Assembly: GCA_020740775.1 (NCBI GenBank)
Contig: JAHEWK010000001.1
Location: forward strand, 6,076,001 to 6,140,000
Direction: 5' to 3'
Length of the DNA: 64,000 nucleotides
Source of the DNA: Ilyonectria destructans
Lineage: Eukaryota > Ascomycota > Sordariomycetes > Hypocreales > Nectriaceae
Numbering within the stretch: position 1 is the stretch's first letter; every line of letters begins with the position of its first letter. Below the pieces are notes generated by a model. It saw only the letters and a program-made list of their open reading frames with translations, did not search any database and was not told where the DNA came from. A program made the translations under genes and the position numbers. Positions 53,801 through 64,000 of this stretch are shown one piece after another.

Positions 53801-55426
53801 GGCTTCTGGTTTAAACGAGTGTATGTAAAGAACGACTGTCGAGGTTGAAAGAAGGACAGACCCACGTAGGCGCTGTAGTTGATCATACATATATGACTCT
53901 CTGGTCGGCAAACCGTCGGGTGGGTCCGCTGCCAAACGTCGGAGCACAATGTCCTGGTTGACTCTAGTCAGGGGTTTCGAGCTATTGAATATAGCTTCCA
54001 GCCACGTTCGATAGTTTATCCAAATGCACCACGTATCTGGACCCATTTAGCGCCCATAAACGTAGATAGCCGCTAATCTGGTGGAGGCCACGCGTTGCGT
54101 TTTTCTCAACGTTCAATACTTCCGTTGGTATGTTCTATATTCTTGGCGAAAAAAGGAGCCCTCCGTATGGCATTGCTTCCTGCAATGTGATGATAGAAGT
54201 AAGGCAATCATGAGATTGGAAGCAATATGTTGATTCATCGATGAACCTATCACCTCCTTGTCTACAAATGAGTAGAGCATGATCCTGTGGAGAACTATTA
54301 CCGGGAAGTCTAAACAAGAGGTGTTGGGAACGAATTCCTGCATCAGTCACGTTATTTCTTGTGCAGGTTCAAGGAGTTGTTTTGTTTTGTACTGTGGACA
54401 TGCTCATCAGGGCGGAGACGATCGGATCTTCTCATCACCATTTTCGGGTCACTCAGCTACTCCAGCGACAGCCACCAACTCGACAAGCCCTTGCACCTTG
54501 CTCCATCTCGGTCAGGAATCTCCTGAACCCCGGGCGTGTGGAAGATGCTTGTTTTGGGGCGCCAATACCCAGATCCGCCGAGCTGAGCGGTTACCTGATT
54601 AAGTACTGAGGGTCCCACTGCTCCACCAACAAGCATACGAAGACCAACCGCGCTCCCTGTCGCTATCCGTAAAGAAGGAGGAGTAAAATGACAGGAGCAT
54701 TTTTCTAGCTGATCATGAGATGAGTGCCTAACGCTTGTATTTATCGGGCTTGGTACTGATGAGGCGATCCCTGGCTCGTTCCATTTGGAACCGAGGCTTT
54801 GAAATCCCCATCTGGTTCTGGGTCGATTGCCAAGAGCAATAGACTCCCCACTGTGGGTTGCTCATCTTCCTCCGCACTCCTTTCCGAAATGTCCGTTCAG
54901 GCGCACAACTACAATGATGATAGATTTCGCTGGTTCTGGACATCTTTATGTGACTGGAATTTTTGACTCAGATTCTCCAATGAGGATTTACATGTGCTGA
55001 CGTACGTCGCTGCGCTAACAGTCGGAAGTGGCTTTCTTCCCGCATTCGTCGGGTTTTTCGGAAACAAAGTAAGTTGGGTGGCGTCGCTGGTGAAAATTCA
55101 ATCTCATTACACTAATTTAGCCCGCCACATTGGAAGATCACAGAGGCACGCCCAAACTCCGAAATATTTTCCCACGCGACATCAGACATCAAATTGCCTC
55201 GCATCTGCTCAGATGGGGTCCTGACCTCTGCTTTTACTGAGTATCCATCGACCGTTGCGAAATGGGATTCTTATTTTATGGACCCCGTTCACTTGGCATT
55301 TCTACAATAGTTTGACCGCGGCCTCTTCAACCAGCGCACGCCCTTATGGCTACAGGACCTGAATATAATTTCTGGTGATAGATTTTGGTTGCCTAGGTGA
55401 TAGAGAGAATTAATTGGCAAATTTGA
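53801..55426. other. Intergenic region, promoter of the secreted-protein gene
   Basis: No gene supported. The sequence has mixed composition and short frames on both strands. A minus-strand frame at 54135-54350 and a plus-strand frame at 54994-55224 are mildly protein-like but show no family pattern. The stretch borders the hydrolase pseudogene. Confidence 0.45.
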
Positions 55427-56795
55427 CTAGTAGTATGGTGTATTGTAGATTGAACTGGGAGGCGGCGGCACTTGCAATTTGTTCTCCCTCCTGGATTGCG
55501 AGAGTATCGGGGGTGCGACTCACCGACAATGATAAGCCTTAGTTGCGCTCCTTTAGCAATTGCAAAAGCAGTATCGTACATCTCGAGATTAATCTTTTCC
55601 TTCCGCATAGTTAGTTAACTCGTCTGTATACCTCGGTAATACTGGAAGACTGGCCCTTGGTCGAACTGAGCGGACAGTTTCGTTAACTCCGTCCCCACTG
55701 AACATAAGGCAACCGCCCTCAGTTGTGGTAGGATCCAACGGATCGAAGACCGAAGGCGTACCATCAGCAGGAATATGTTGGAGCCTTTTGCTGTCCCCGA
55801 GGTAAATAATGTCAGGAGTTGAAGACGTTGGCCAAGCTGGCAGGCTGTGCCACTTCTGGACAGAACCACTGATCAAGACTCTCACCACGCTCTCTTCAAC
55901 ATTATCATGCTTCGCGAGATGCTTGTCTAACCATTAAAGCGCTTGTCTTGTCTCGCCATTCTGGGCTTGCAGATGGGTCCAAGGGCAACGGTGAGAGCCA
56001 CTCCCATTTCGTTCTCGAAAGTTCCGGTACTGCCCCATTGTTTGCTTCAAGATAATGCCATACAACCTCGTGGTCAAAAGTTTCGTGCCTGCCTCATTCT
56101 GTCACAGCGGGGCCCAACATGAGTGACCCAAGTCGAGATGGCTAATATCGTACGTAAGCCAAGGAGCCTGGTAATGGAAATGGCTCTGCAAGCGAGGTAA
56201 AATTCGTAACTAGAGTAAGGCGCTTAGAAGGTTCGGCCCGTTGAATATTTTCTGGAAACTCCGGCCTTCTTGAAATGCGACAGTGTCGCTCCAGGAGAGA
56301 TGCGCATATTAGAAGCGCCAGTCCCCCAGGTATGTTTGGCATGATCATGGGGAGCGATAAAGATAATGGAATGAGCCAGTATACCAAAGCGGCTCTCTCA
56401 TCCAGTGTACTACCGTGTGTCTATCCGCGTATTCATTACGGCTAGCGTCGAATTGTCCAGAAGCGCCGGAGTGTTCCGGTAACTTGCTAAAGGATCTGGC
56501 ATTTCCTCGAAGCAAACGCTCTTGCCCTCAATATTGACAGGAAGATGTTATGGCCATAAGGATATCGGACAAGAATGATTCCTCGAGGATGGTATTCAAC
56601 AGGTCGATGTAGGCCAGCAGCAACAACGATGCCATTTTTGACCGGGATCTTGATGGCTTCAGTGGTGTAGTAGCAGGACTCAGAAGGCAGCCCCAGAAAC
56701 CGTCCAACCGTGCAGGTCCGAGGACGAATTCCTTCTCCGTCGGCGCCAACAAGAAGCCAATGACCACAGTACTTACCGTCAAGATTTAAGAGCAT
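55427..56795 (-). pseudogene. Decayed CocE/NonD-family hydrolase (X-Pro dipeptidyl-peptidase-like)
   Basis: Segments of the family occur in the right order on the minus strand but in changing frames. N-terminal part: TTEAIKIPVKNGIVVAAG and RGIILVRYPYGHN. Then, after a stop and shift, GASGQFDASRNEYAD and VVHWMREPLWYTGSF (the conserved block before the nucleophile region). Next WSDTVAFQEGRSFQ, PWLTYDISHLDLGH, WLDKHLAKHDNVEESVVRV, LISGSVQKWHSLPAWP, VFDPLDPTTTEGG, and the C-terminal jelly-roll stretch INLEMYDTAFAIAKGAQLRL. At least four in-frame stops and five frame changes separate them, too many for introns (no matching splice sites). The nucleophile motif (G-x-S-x-x-G) is no longer visible. 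CocE/NonD enzymes are serine esterases or peptidases. Boundaries are approximate. Confidence 0.75.
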
Positions 56796-57414
56796 CAGCG
56801 TTTTTATCTCGAGAGACTATCGAGGCTATTGTCAGAACTGGCCCCCTCCCTACGTAGTAGATCTGCCTCAGCGGTGGTTCACGTGGCTAAAGCCGCTGGT
56901 GTGGCTAGTGGGCGTGGCTGCTCACCCACCTACCAACGGCCTAGCTGCGTGTTGACTTAGACAACGTGAGGCGAAAAGAACCTTCCGTGTCGCGGTCCCG
57001 CCGCAACGTGACGCAGCGTGCCAAAGGGAAATAGCAACATCAGTTACCATGTACGACAACGTCAGAGGCCCCCATCAGAGCCTGTCACTAATGGTTGCTT
57101 GGCTCATCCAGCAGGGGCCCGGCCAAGCTTACCCCGGTTTTGCTGCGTCTCACGATTGGCTGGAGTACCGGAGTGCTAAATACATCTTCAGCCTAATCCC
57201 TTTAGGTGCTGTGCCGCTGTACGTGCGCCGTTGTGCCCTGAAAACCTGAGCTGAGACGGTTGCCCAAAAGGTACAGAGGCTCGACCTACGTCACGAGACT
57301 CCGACGTCGTGGTGGCCGCGCAGTGGCTGCATCTCCAATTCACCTCCCGCCGCCAATCCTCACCCGCTCCTCAACGGCCGCATCTCCGGATCCTCAGATC
57401 TCAGATCCCCCACC
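56796..57414. promoter_or_regulatory. Upstream region of CPS1
   Basis: About 620 bp between the hydrolase pseudogene and the CPS1 start. The last 150 bp before the ATG are C-rich with short CT tracts and an inverted ggatcctcagatctcagatc cluster (57389-57408). No separate gene seen. Confidence 0.5.
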
Positions 57415-60400
57415 ATGGCGGCCGAACTCAGTCCCGAGCTCCAGGACAGGCTCGAAGAGCTCGATCGCGAGCTTGAGGTATGTCCTGTCCCATCTGCCGG
57501 CTTGTTACCCCACGCCACAATCCCTCGCGTCTCACCCCATCAAACCCAGCTTTTGACGGGAGGCGGCTCGATTCGCTTGACAGGACTGGATGTGACTGAC
57601 GCGGATATGCTATAGGAGGGAGATATTACACAGAAAGGGTGAGCGCTTGCCCGCGACGCCGTCCAAGCCGTCTGCGCCGTACCCGCCGGCATTGACTAAC
57701 GCCTTCACAGCTACCAGAAGCGACGAACACAGCTCTTCTCCCAATTCTACGGCTCCCCTTCACCCCAAACCGCGCCTCCGGTCTCGCCACAGGCGGCAGA
57801 ACCACAGTCTGGCCTGCGCATACACTCCCCCGACGATTCAGCGCATCCTTCGAGCGATGGCCACCGCGTCGCTGCCTTTGCCTCTCTGGGCACTGCCGCT
57901 GGCCCTGTCCCCGACAGCCCCGACTCGCCCGTCTACCGACCAGTCTCGGCATATTCAGGAGCTTCGGCACCGGCGCCTCCGGCCACGCATCCTGCTCATC
58001 TCTTGATGCCCGGGGTTCCGATCACAGAGCGGCCGGCTGCTCCCCCCGCGAGAGACTCACTATTCCTCTCCCTCGCTCCTGGCGACAGCGAATCAGCTCA
58101 GGACCGAAGCGCCACGATGAGGTCGGGCGACTACGCCTTCAAGCCCGAGCAGCAAGGCGCGTACGTTGGCCCCCAGCAGCAGCAGCCCTACGACGGTAGA
58201 ACGACAACACTACTCGACTCCCAGGCTTACTTCTCCGACTTTGCGGGGCAGCAGCACTATGATCAACCCCAAACAATTGAGTACGGCGCTCCCCAACAGC
58301 GATATTCTTCGAGCGACGCATTCTCTCCAACTGCCGCCATGGCACCGCCTATGTTGACGGCTAGTGATCTTCCACCCCCCGAGGTCCTCGAGTACCAGCC
58401 GCCGCTCGAACCCCGCGAAGTGCCATTTGCCATTCAAGACCCTCATGACGACTCCACCCCCATGTCCAAGTTTGACAATATTGCCGCTGTCCTTAGGCAC
58501 AGAGGCCGGACGACACCCAAAAGGCCAGCATACTGGGTCCTTGACAGTAAAGGCAAAGAGATTGCCTCAATCACTTGGGAAAAGCTGGCCTCGAGAGCTG
58601 AAAAGGTTGCTCAGGTTATTAGGGACAAGAGCTCACTTTACCGAGGTGACAGGGTGGCTTTGGTGTACCGCGACTCTGAAGTCATTGATTTTGCCATTGC
58701 CATGATGGGATGCTTCATCGCCGGTGTCGTGGCCGTGCCCATTAATGACCTACAAGACTATCAGCGCCTCAACCAAGTCTTGACTTCGACTCAAGCTCAC
58801 CTTGCTCTGACGACTGATAACAACCTCAAAGCCTTCCAAAGAGACATCACGACCCAAAAGCTAACATGGCCCAAGGGTGTCGAGTGGTGGAAGACAAATG
58901 AGTTTGGCGGTTACCATCCCAAGAAGAAGGACGATGTTCCTCCCTTGTCCGTTCCCGACCTGGCATATATCGAGTTCTCCAGAGCACCCACTGGAGACTT
59001 GAGGGGTGTCGTCCTTAGCCACCGGACGATCATGCATCAAATGGCTTGCATGAGCGCCGTCATCTCCACCGTCCCTAGCAACGGGCCTGGGGACACTTTT
59101 AACCCGTCCCTTCGAGACAAGAATGGTCGGTTGATTGGGGGCGGTGCTAGCAGCGAAATCTTGCTCTCATACCTTGACCCGCGTCAAGGTATCGGCATGA
59201 TCCTCAGCGTCTTGATGACTGTCTATGGCGGTCACACGACTGTCTGGTTCGACAACAAGGCCGTTGATGTTCCTGGCCTGTACGCGCACCTCATCACCAA
59301 GTACAAGGCCACCGTCATGATTGCAGACTACCCAGGCCTCAAGCGAGCGGCTTATAACTACCAGTCAGATCCAATGACCACTCGAAATTACAAGAAGGGA
59401 ATAGAGCCAAACTTCCAGATGGTCAAGCTCTGCTTGATTGATACCCTCACTGTGGATAGCGGATTCCACGAGGTACTGGCAGACCGATGGCTTCGGCCAC
59501 TCAGAAACCCACGGGCGCGTGAAGTGGTGGCACCCATGCTCTGCCTACCCGAGCATGGCGGCATGGTCATTAGTGTTCGAGACTGGCTAGGAGGAGAAGA
59601 GCGCATGGGCGTCCCTTTGAAGATAGACCTTGAAGAAGACAGCGAATTAGAGGGAGACGAGAAGGAAGAAGAAAAGGCGGCACCTTCCAACGGATTCGGC
59701 AGTCTGTTGGGTGGTGGCGGAACGACAACGACCGAAGAGCGAGCAAAGAACGAGCTCGGCGAGGTTCTCCTAGATCGTGAAGCTCTCAAAACCAACGAAG
59801 TCATTGTGGTTGCCATTGGCGACGAGGTACGGAAGAGGGGCTCGGACGAGCCTGGATTGGTGCGAGTGGGTGCTTTTGGATATCCCATTCCAGATGCTAC
59901 TCTCGCCGTCGTTGATCCGGAGACGGGCCTTCTTGCATCCTCCCATTCGGTGGGAGAAATTTGGGTCGACTCGCCTTCGCTGTCGGGTGGATTCTGGGCT
60001 CAGCCTAAGAACACTGAGCTCATATTCCACGCGCGGCCATACAAGTTTGACCCTGGCGATCCTACACCCAACCCAGTCGAGCCCGAGTTTCTGCGAACCG
60101 GCTTGCTCGGAACCGTCATTGAGGGCAAGATCTTTGTTCTTGGACTCTACGAGGACCGCATCCGTCAAAGGGTCGAATGGGTTGAGCATGGCCACGAGAT
60201 TGCAGAGTACCGGTACTTCTTTGTCCAGCACATCGTTGTCAGCATTGTCAAGAATGTGCCAAAGATCTACGATTGCTCCGCTTTCGATGTCTTTGTCAAT
60301 GACGAGCATCTCCCCGTTGTCGTCCTAGAATCGGCGGCAGCGTCAACGGCGCCACTCACCAATGGAGGGCCGCCTCGACAGCCGGATACGGCTCTTCTCG

Positions 60401-63183
60401 AATCGCTAGCTGAGCGATGCATGGAGGTTCTTGTGACAGAGCATCATATGCGCCTGTACTGCGTGATGATTACAGCGCCCAACTCCTTACCACGAGTCGT
60501 CAAGAACGGTAGGCGTGAGATTGGAAACATGCTCTGCCGCCGAGAGTTCGATCTCGGCAACCTCCCGTGTGTTCATGTCAAGTTTGGCGTGGAGCACGCG
60601 GTGCTGAACCTTCCTATAGGAGTTGACCCTATGGGAGGCATCTGGTCACCGCTTGCATCAGACTCGCGTGCCGAGTTCCTTCTGCCCGCTGACAAGCAGT
60701 ACTCTGGTGTTGATAGACGAGAAGTTGTCATGGATGATAGAACATCAACCCCCTTGAACAACTTTTCGTGCATCTCCGATCTCATCCAATGGCGTGTGGC
60801 TCGCCAACCGGAAGAATTGGCTTATTGCACAATCGATGGCCGAGGCAGAGAAGGAAAGGGCATTACTTGGAAGAAGTTTGACACCAAGGTGGCTGCAGTC
60901 GCCATGTACCTGAAGAACAAGGTCAAGGTTAAGCCTGGAGACCACATGATTCTCATGTACACCCATTCCGAGGAGTTCGTCTTTGCCGTCCATGCCTGTA
61001 TCAGCCTCGGCGCCATCGTCATCCCACTGGCCCCTCTTGACCAGAACCGACTCAACGAGGATGTCCCTGCGTTCTTGCACATCGTTGCGGACTACCGCGT
61101 CAAGGCTGTGTTGGTAAACCAAGAAGTGGACCACTTGATCAAGCTCAAGGTGGTGGGAAGCCACATTAAGCAATCTGCTCAGATTCTCAAAATCTCCAGC
61201 CCCAGTGTCTACAACACAACTAAACCTCCCAAACAGAACAGTGGATTGAGGGATCTGAGGCTCACAATCGACCCCGCCTGGATCCGCCCTGGATATCCCG
61301 TCATTGTTTGGACGTATTGGACCCCGGATCAGCGAAGAATTGCCGTACAGCTTGGTCACGACACCATTCTCGGCATGTGCAAAGTCCAGAAGGAGACGTG
61401 CCAGATGACCAGCACACGGCCGGTACTTGGTTGCGTGCGAAGCACCACTGGCTTAGGCTTCATCCATACTTGTCTGATGGGCATCTACGTTGGCACACCG
61501 ACGTACCTGCTGTCACCTGTCGAGTTCGCCGCCAACCCAATGTCACTATTTGTCACATTGTCAAGATACAAGATCAAGGATACGTATGCAACTTCACAGA
61601 TGCTTGACCACGCCATGGCTTCGATGCAAGCCAAGGGTTTCACGCTGCATGAAATGAAGAACATGATGATCACCGCCGAGGGCCGACCAAGAGTTGATGT
61701 GTTCCAGAAGGTACGGGTTCACTTCGCTGCAGCTGGTCTGGACATGACGGCCATCAACACAGTCTACTCCCATGTCCTCAACCCAATGGTTGCCTCAAGA
61801 TCTTACATGTGTGTTGAACCCATTGAACTCTGGCTGGATACTCAGGCCCTTCGTCGTGGCCTGGTCATCCCCGTCGATCAGGATGTACCCGGTGCTTTGC
61901 TGGTCCAAGACTCGGGAATGGTTCCCGTTTCAACCCAGATCGCTATTGTCAACCCAGAGAGCAGAATACACTGCCTCGATGGAGAATATGGAGAGATCTG
62001 GGTGGACTCAGAAGCCTGCGTCAAATCATTCTACGGGTCGAAGGATGCATTCGATGCTGAGCGCTTCGATGGCCGAGCTGTGGATGGAGACCCGAGTGTC
62101 CAGTACATCCGAACTGGTGATCTCGGATTCTTGCACAACGTTAGCCGGCCCATCGGTCCCAATGGCGCTCAAGTTGACATGCAAGTGCTGTTTGTCCTGG
62201 GCAGCATCGGCGAGACGTTTGAGATTAATGGTCTCAGCCACTTCCCGATGGACATTGAGAACTCCGTCGAACGATGCCATCGGCACATTGTCCTCAATGG
62301 CTGGTAAGTGAAGCACTCCTGAATATTTGAACCTAACTAACAAGTTTGCAGCGCCGTCTTCCAAGCTGGTGGCCTGGTTGTCGTCCTGGTCGAGGTTAGC
62401 CGCAAACCCTACCTCGCATCGATTGTGCCCGTGATTGTCAATGCAATCCTGAACGAGCACCAGATCATTGTTGATATTGTTGCATTTGTCAACAAGGGAG
62501 ACTTCCCGCGGTCGCGTCTCGGAGAGAAGCAACGCGGGAAGATCCTAGCCGGCTGGGTCACTCGCAAGATGCGCACCCTGGCTCAGTTTGCTATCCGCGA
62601 CGTCGATGCGGTTGCATTGATGAATGAGATGGTTGGCCCAGGCGGAGAAGCTATGGACACGAGAGCCTCCATGGTTAGTGTACGAAGTGGAGGTCCTACA
62701 GGCTCCAGCTTGAGGAATGCCGAGCACGCGTCGCGGATCCCCGAGCAAGAGGAGCATGAGTCGCCGATGGATCACCGCCTCTCGTTTCTTCCTCAACCCA
62801 GAGCCAACACAATGGAGCTTGCGGATCAGCAAATACCGGTGGCCCAGTATTCGCACGACCTCCCACCTGAGGCCGTCCACCATCCTACCTCGTCTGCGCC
62901 TCCAGAGCAGTTGAGTCTCGCTCTCCAGACCGGGCAAGGCTTCGAGATGCCCGACTTTGCGCGTTTCGGGGCCCCATCAGAGCACGAGCATGCCCATCCG
63001 GGGACAGGATTTGTAGCCGAACTACCTAGCCAGGAGCCTCCCCAGATTCGACTGCCTAGCGTAGATGGACATGAAGATCTCAGCATTTGGAAGGGTAAAA
63101 AGGAGGCGGGCAATGACGAGGAGGAATGGACAACGGATGCCATCATGCACATGAACCTTGCGGGCAACACGAACCCTCGATGA
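57415..63183 (+). CDS. CPS1: CPS1/DIP2-type protein: DMAP1-binding domain plus two adenylate-forming domains
   Basis: Four exons, 57415-57477, 57616-57638, 57711-62303 and 62352-63183, join in frame to 1836 aa. The first ~60 residues (DRLEELDRELE, EGDITQKGYQKRR) form the DMAP1-binding-type domain known from animal DIP2. A disordered Pro/Ala/Gln-rich linker follows. Two AMP-binding (acyl-CoA-synthetase-like) domains start near residues 283 and 1046. The second retains IRTGDLGFL (~1495) and GSIGETFEINGL. In both, the glycine/serine-rich nucleotide loop is degenerate (SRAPTGDLRGVVLSH near 450; TYWTPDQRRIAVQLGH near 1228). The C-terminal 150 residues are fungus-specific and disordered. CPS1 was described in Cochliobolus as a virulence determinant, and deletion attenuates Coccidioides; DIP2 proteins affect diacylglycerol balance. 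Biochemistry here is inference. Confidence 0.93.
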
Positions 63184-63547
63184 TCATAACGGTCTCAAGA
63201 AACGTGGTGTCTAGCTGGGGCGGATGAGGAGGAGATATGGAGTTTGGGTACTAAGAGCGCGAGACTTGGAATCTTCTGGCTTCAAGCAATTCCAGCATTG
63301 TTAGTTTCAATAGCATGGATAATTGGAGCAATTTAATGATGTTTCAGTGCACACATGAATTGCCAAGATGTAGCAAATGTCTTTATACATTATAAATGCT
63401 CGATGTATTTTACCCCTGGAACTCCCGGGTTGCCTACGCCAAACATTGCAACCGATGTGTATTCCTGGCTGAAGTAGAAGAAGAAGAAAAGATGCGCTTG
63501 TGGTATAAGAAAGATTCCAGGGCAGTTCCCCATTGCAACGGATACCG
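63184..63547. other. Convergent 3' intergenic region
   Basis: Between the CPS1 stop and the stop of the minus-strand membrane protein. AT-rich around 63300-63410, with a gaagaagaagaaaag tract near 63478-63492. No gene seen. Confidence 0.6.
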
Positions 63548-64000
63548 TTATCGTGCTCCGTGAGTATAGCCCGTGTTGTTATTCATGCCGCCTTCGACAT
63601 CGTCTTGTAGCGGCGTCCTTGATCCTGGTACCGGTGAAGTCTTGTATGTCTCGGGCGATCCGGAGCCAACAGTGCTCGCCCACATGGGCGTGGAGTCGAG
63701 CTCAGACCGCACTTCGCGGTCAGTGGACATCTCCTGTGGCGGAGGAACAGACTGGTGCCACTCGTTGTAGGATGCCGGAGGTGGTGACTTGGTGTCGTTG
63801 TTGGAGGACATCTTGGCGGCAGCGCGGTTTTGGCGGCTTTGGCGGCGACGCCACCAGAGGAAGAAGAGGCCAAGGCCCATGCCGAGGACGGCGATGCCCA
63901 CGCCGACTCCGATGCCTGCGGCGGCGCCAGTGGAGATGCCGCCGGAAGATGATGACGATCCGGACGATGCGGTGGATTGAGAGGCGGCATCGGTGGTTTC
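63548..64000 (-). CDS. Ser-rich single-pass membrane protein, 3' part only
   Basis: The frame is open to the window edge, so the start is missing. The visible 150 codons give a Ser/Thr-rich juxtamembrane region (ASQSTASSGSSSSSGG). One transmembrane segment follows, with Gly-rich helix packing (TGAAAGIGVGVGIAVLGMGL then GLFFLWW), a basic stop-transfer cluster (RRRQSRQNR), and a cytosolic Ser/Pro-rich tail ending GYTHGAR. This layout is common to fungal wall-stress-sensor-like (Mid2/Wsc-type) and other Ser-rich surface proteins. Without the ectodomain the class cannot be decided. Confidence 0.7.
   Translation of the reverse strand, partial: ETTDAASQSTASSGSSSSSGGISTGAAAGIGVGVGIAVLGMGLGLFFLWWRRRQSRQNRAAAKMSSNNDTKSPPPASYNEWHQSVPPPQEMSTDREVRSELDSTPMWASTVGSGSPETYKTSPVPGSRTPLQDDVEGGMNNNTGYTHGAR

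Noticed and set aside
1..64000. A biosynthetic gene cluster around CPS1 (once described as peptide-synthetase-like)
   Set aside because: No condensation, carrier, tailoring-enzyme or transporter genes lie nearby, and CPS1 has the DIP2 layout rather than that of a nonribosomal peptide synthetase.

Overview
The window looks like nuclear chromosome sequence from a filamentous ascomycete, most likely class Sordariomycetes. Genes are well spaced on both strands. Introns are mostly 44-60 nt with GT...AG ends and many carry a CTAAC-type branch point (for example 9922-9970, 57639-57710 and 43327-43375). The gene set is typically filamentous-fungal: a CPS1/DIP2 adenylate-forming protein, a DUF4045-gelsolin protein, a STAND-type N-terminal domain joined to ankyrin repeats, and a LAMMER kinase. 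I can place it no lower than class.

Layout, left to right. 934-3303: SEC63, the J-protein of the ER translocon (+). 3965-5933: a DENN-like (DENND11/Anr2-type) protein (-). 7145-10404: a five-exon fungal STAND-N/ankyrin protein (-). 11910-12865: SLC1-type lysophosphatidate acyltransferase (+). 13507-18269: a large DUF4045-gelsolin actin-binding protein (-). 19506-20333: ARL2 small GTPase with a 17-nt micro-exon (-). 21085-22947: a GNAT acetyltransferase-like reading frame interrupted by one in-frame TAG (-). 24974-26584: a single-exon fungal protein of unknown function (-). 27644-30023: LAMMER dual-specificity kinase (-). 30024-35467 is a 5.4-kb stretch with no convincing gene and much low-complexity sequence. 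35468-36636: sideroflexin (-). 37272-37361: an intron-containing tRNA-Arg(TCG) (-). 37932-40688: long-form tRNase Z (-). 41734-42732: a flavin-reductase-like FMN protein (+). 42939-43677: a two-TM protein of unknown function (-), tightly behind 43674-45524, PDE1 low-affinity cAMP phosphodiesterase (-). 48201-50270: a conserved-looking fungal orphan with a Cys/His-rich core (-). 52025-53800: a Ser/Thr-rich secreted protein with an internal Kex2-like site (-). 55427-56795: a decayed CocE/NonD-family hydrolase pseudogene (-). 57415-63183: CPS1/DIP2 (+). 63548-64000: the 3' part of a Ser-rich single-pass membrane protein (-), cut by the window edge.

Most genes are housekeeping: ER import, phospholipid synthesis, mitochondrial transport, tRNA 3' processing, cAMP turnover, kinase signalling, cytoskeleton. 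They do not form a biosynthetic cluster. The accessory-looking parts are the STAND-N/ankyrin gene, the GNAT locus with its in-frame stop, and the 50.3-57 kb stretch, which holds the secreted Ser/Thr-rich protein, the hydrolase pseudogene and an orphan coding-like fragment. I found no CRISPR array and no intact transposon.

Exon boundaries were placed by hand from splice consensus, frame continuity and remembered family patterns. For every multi-exon gene given a full model, the exon lengths sum to a multiple of three. No database search was run.
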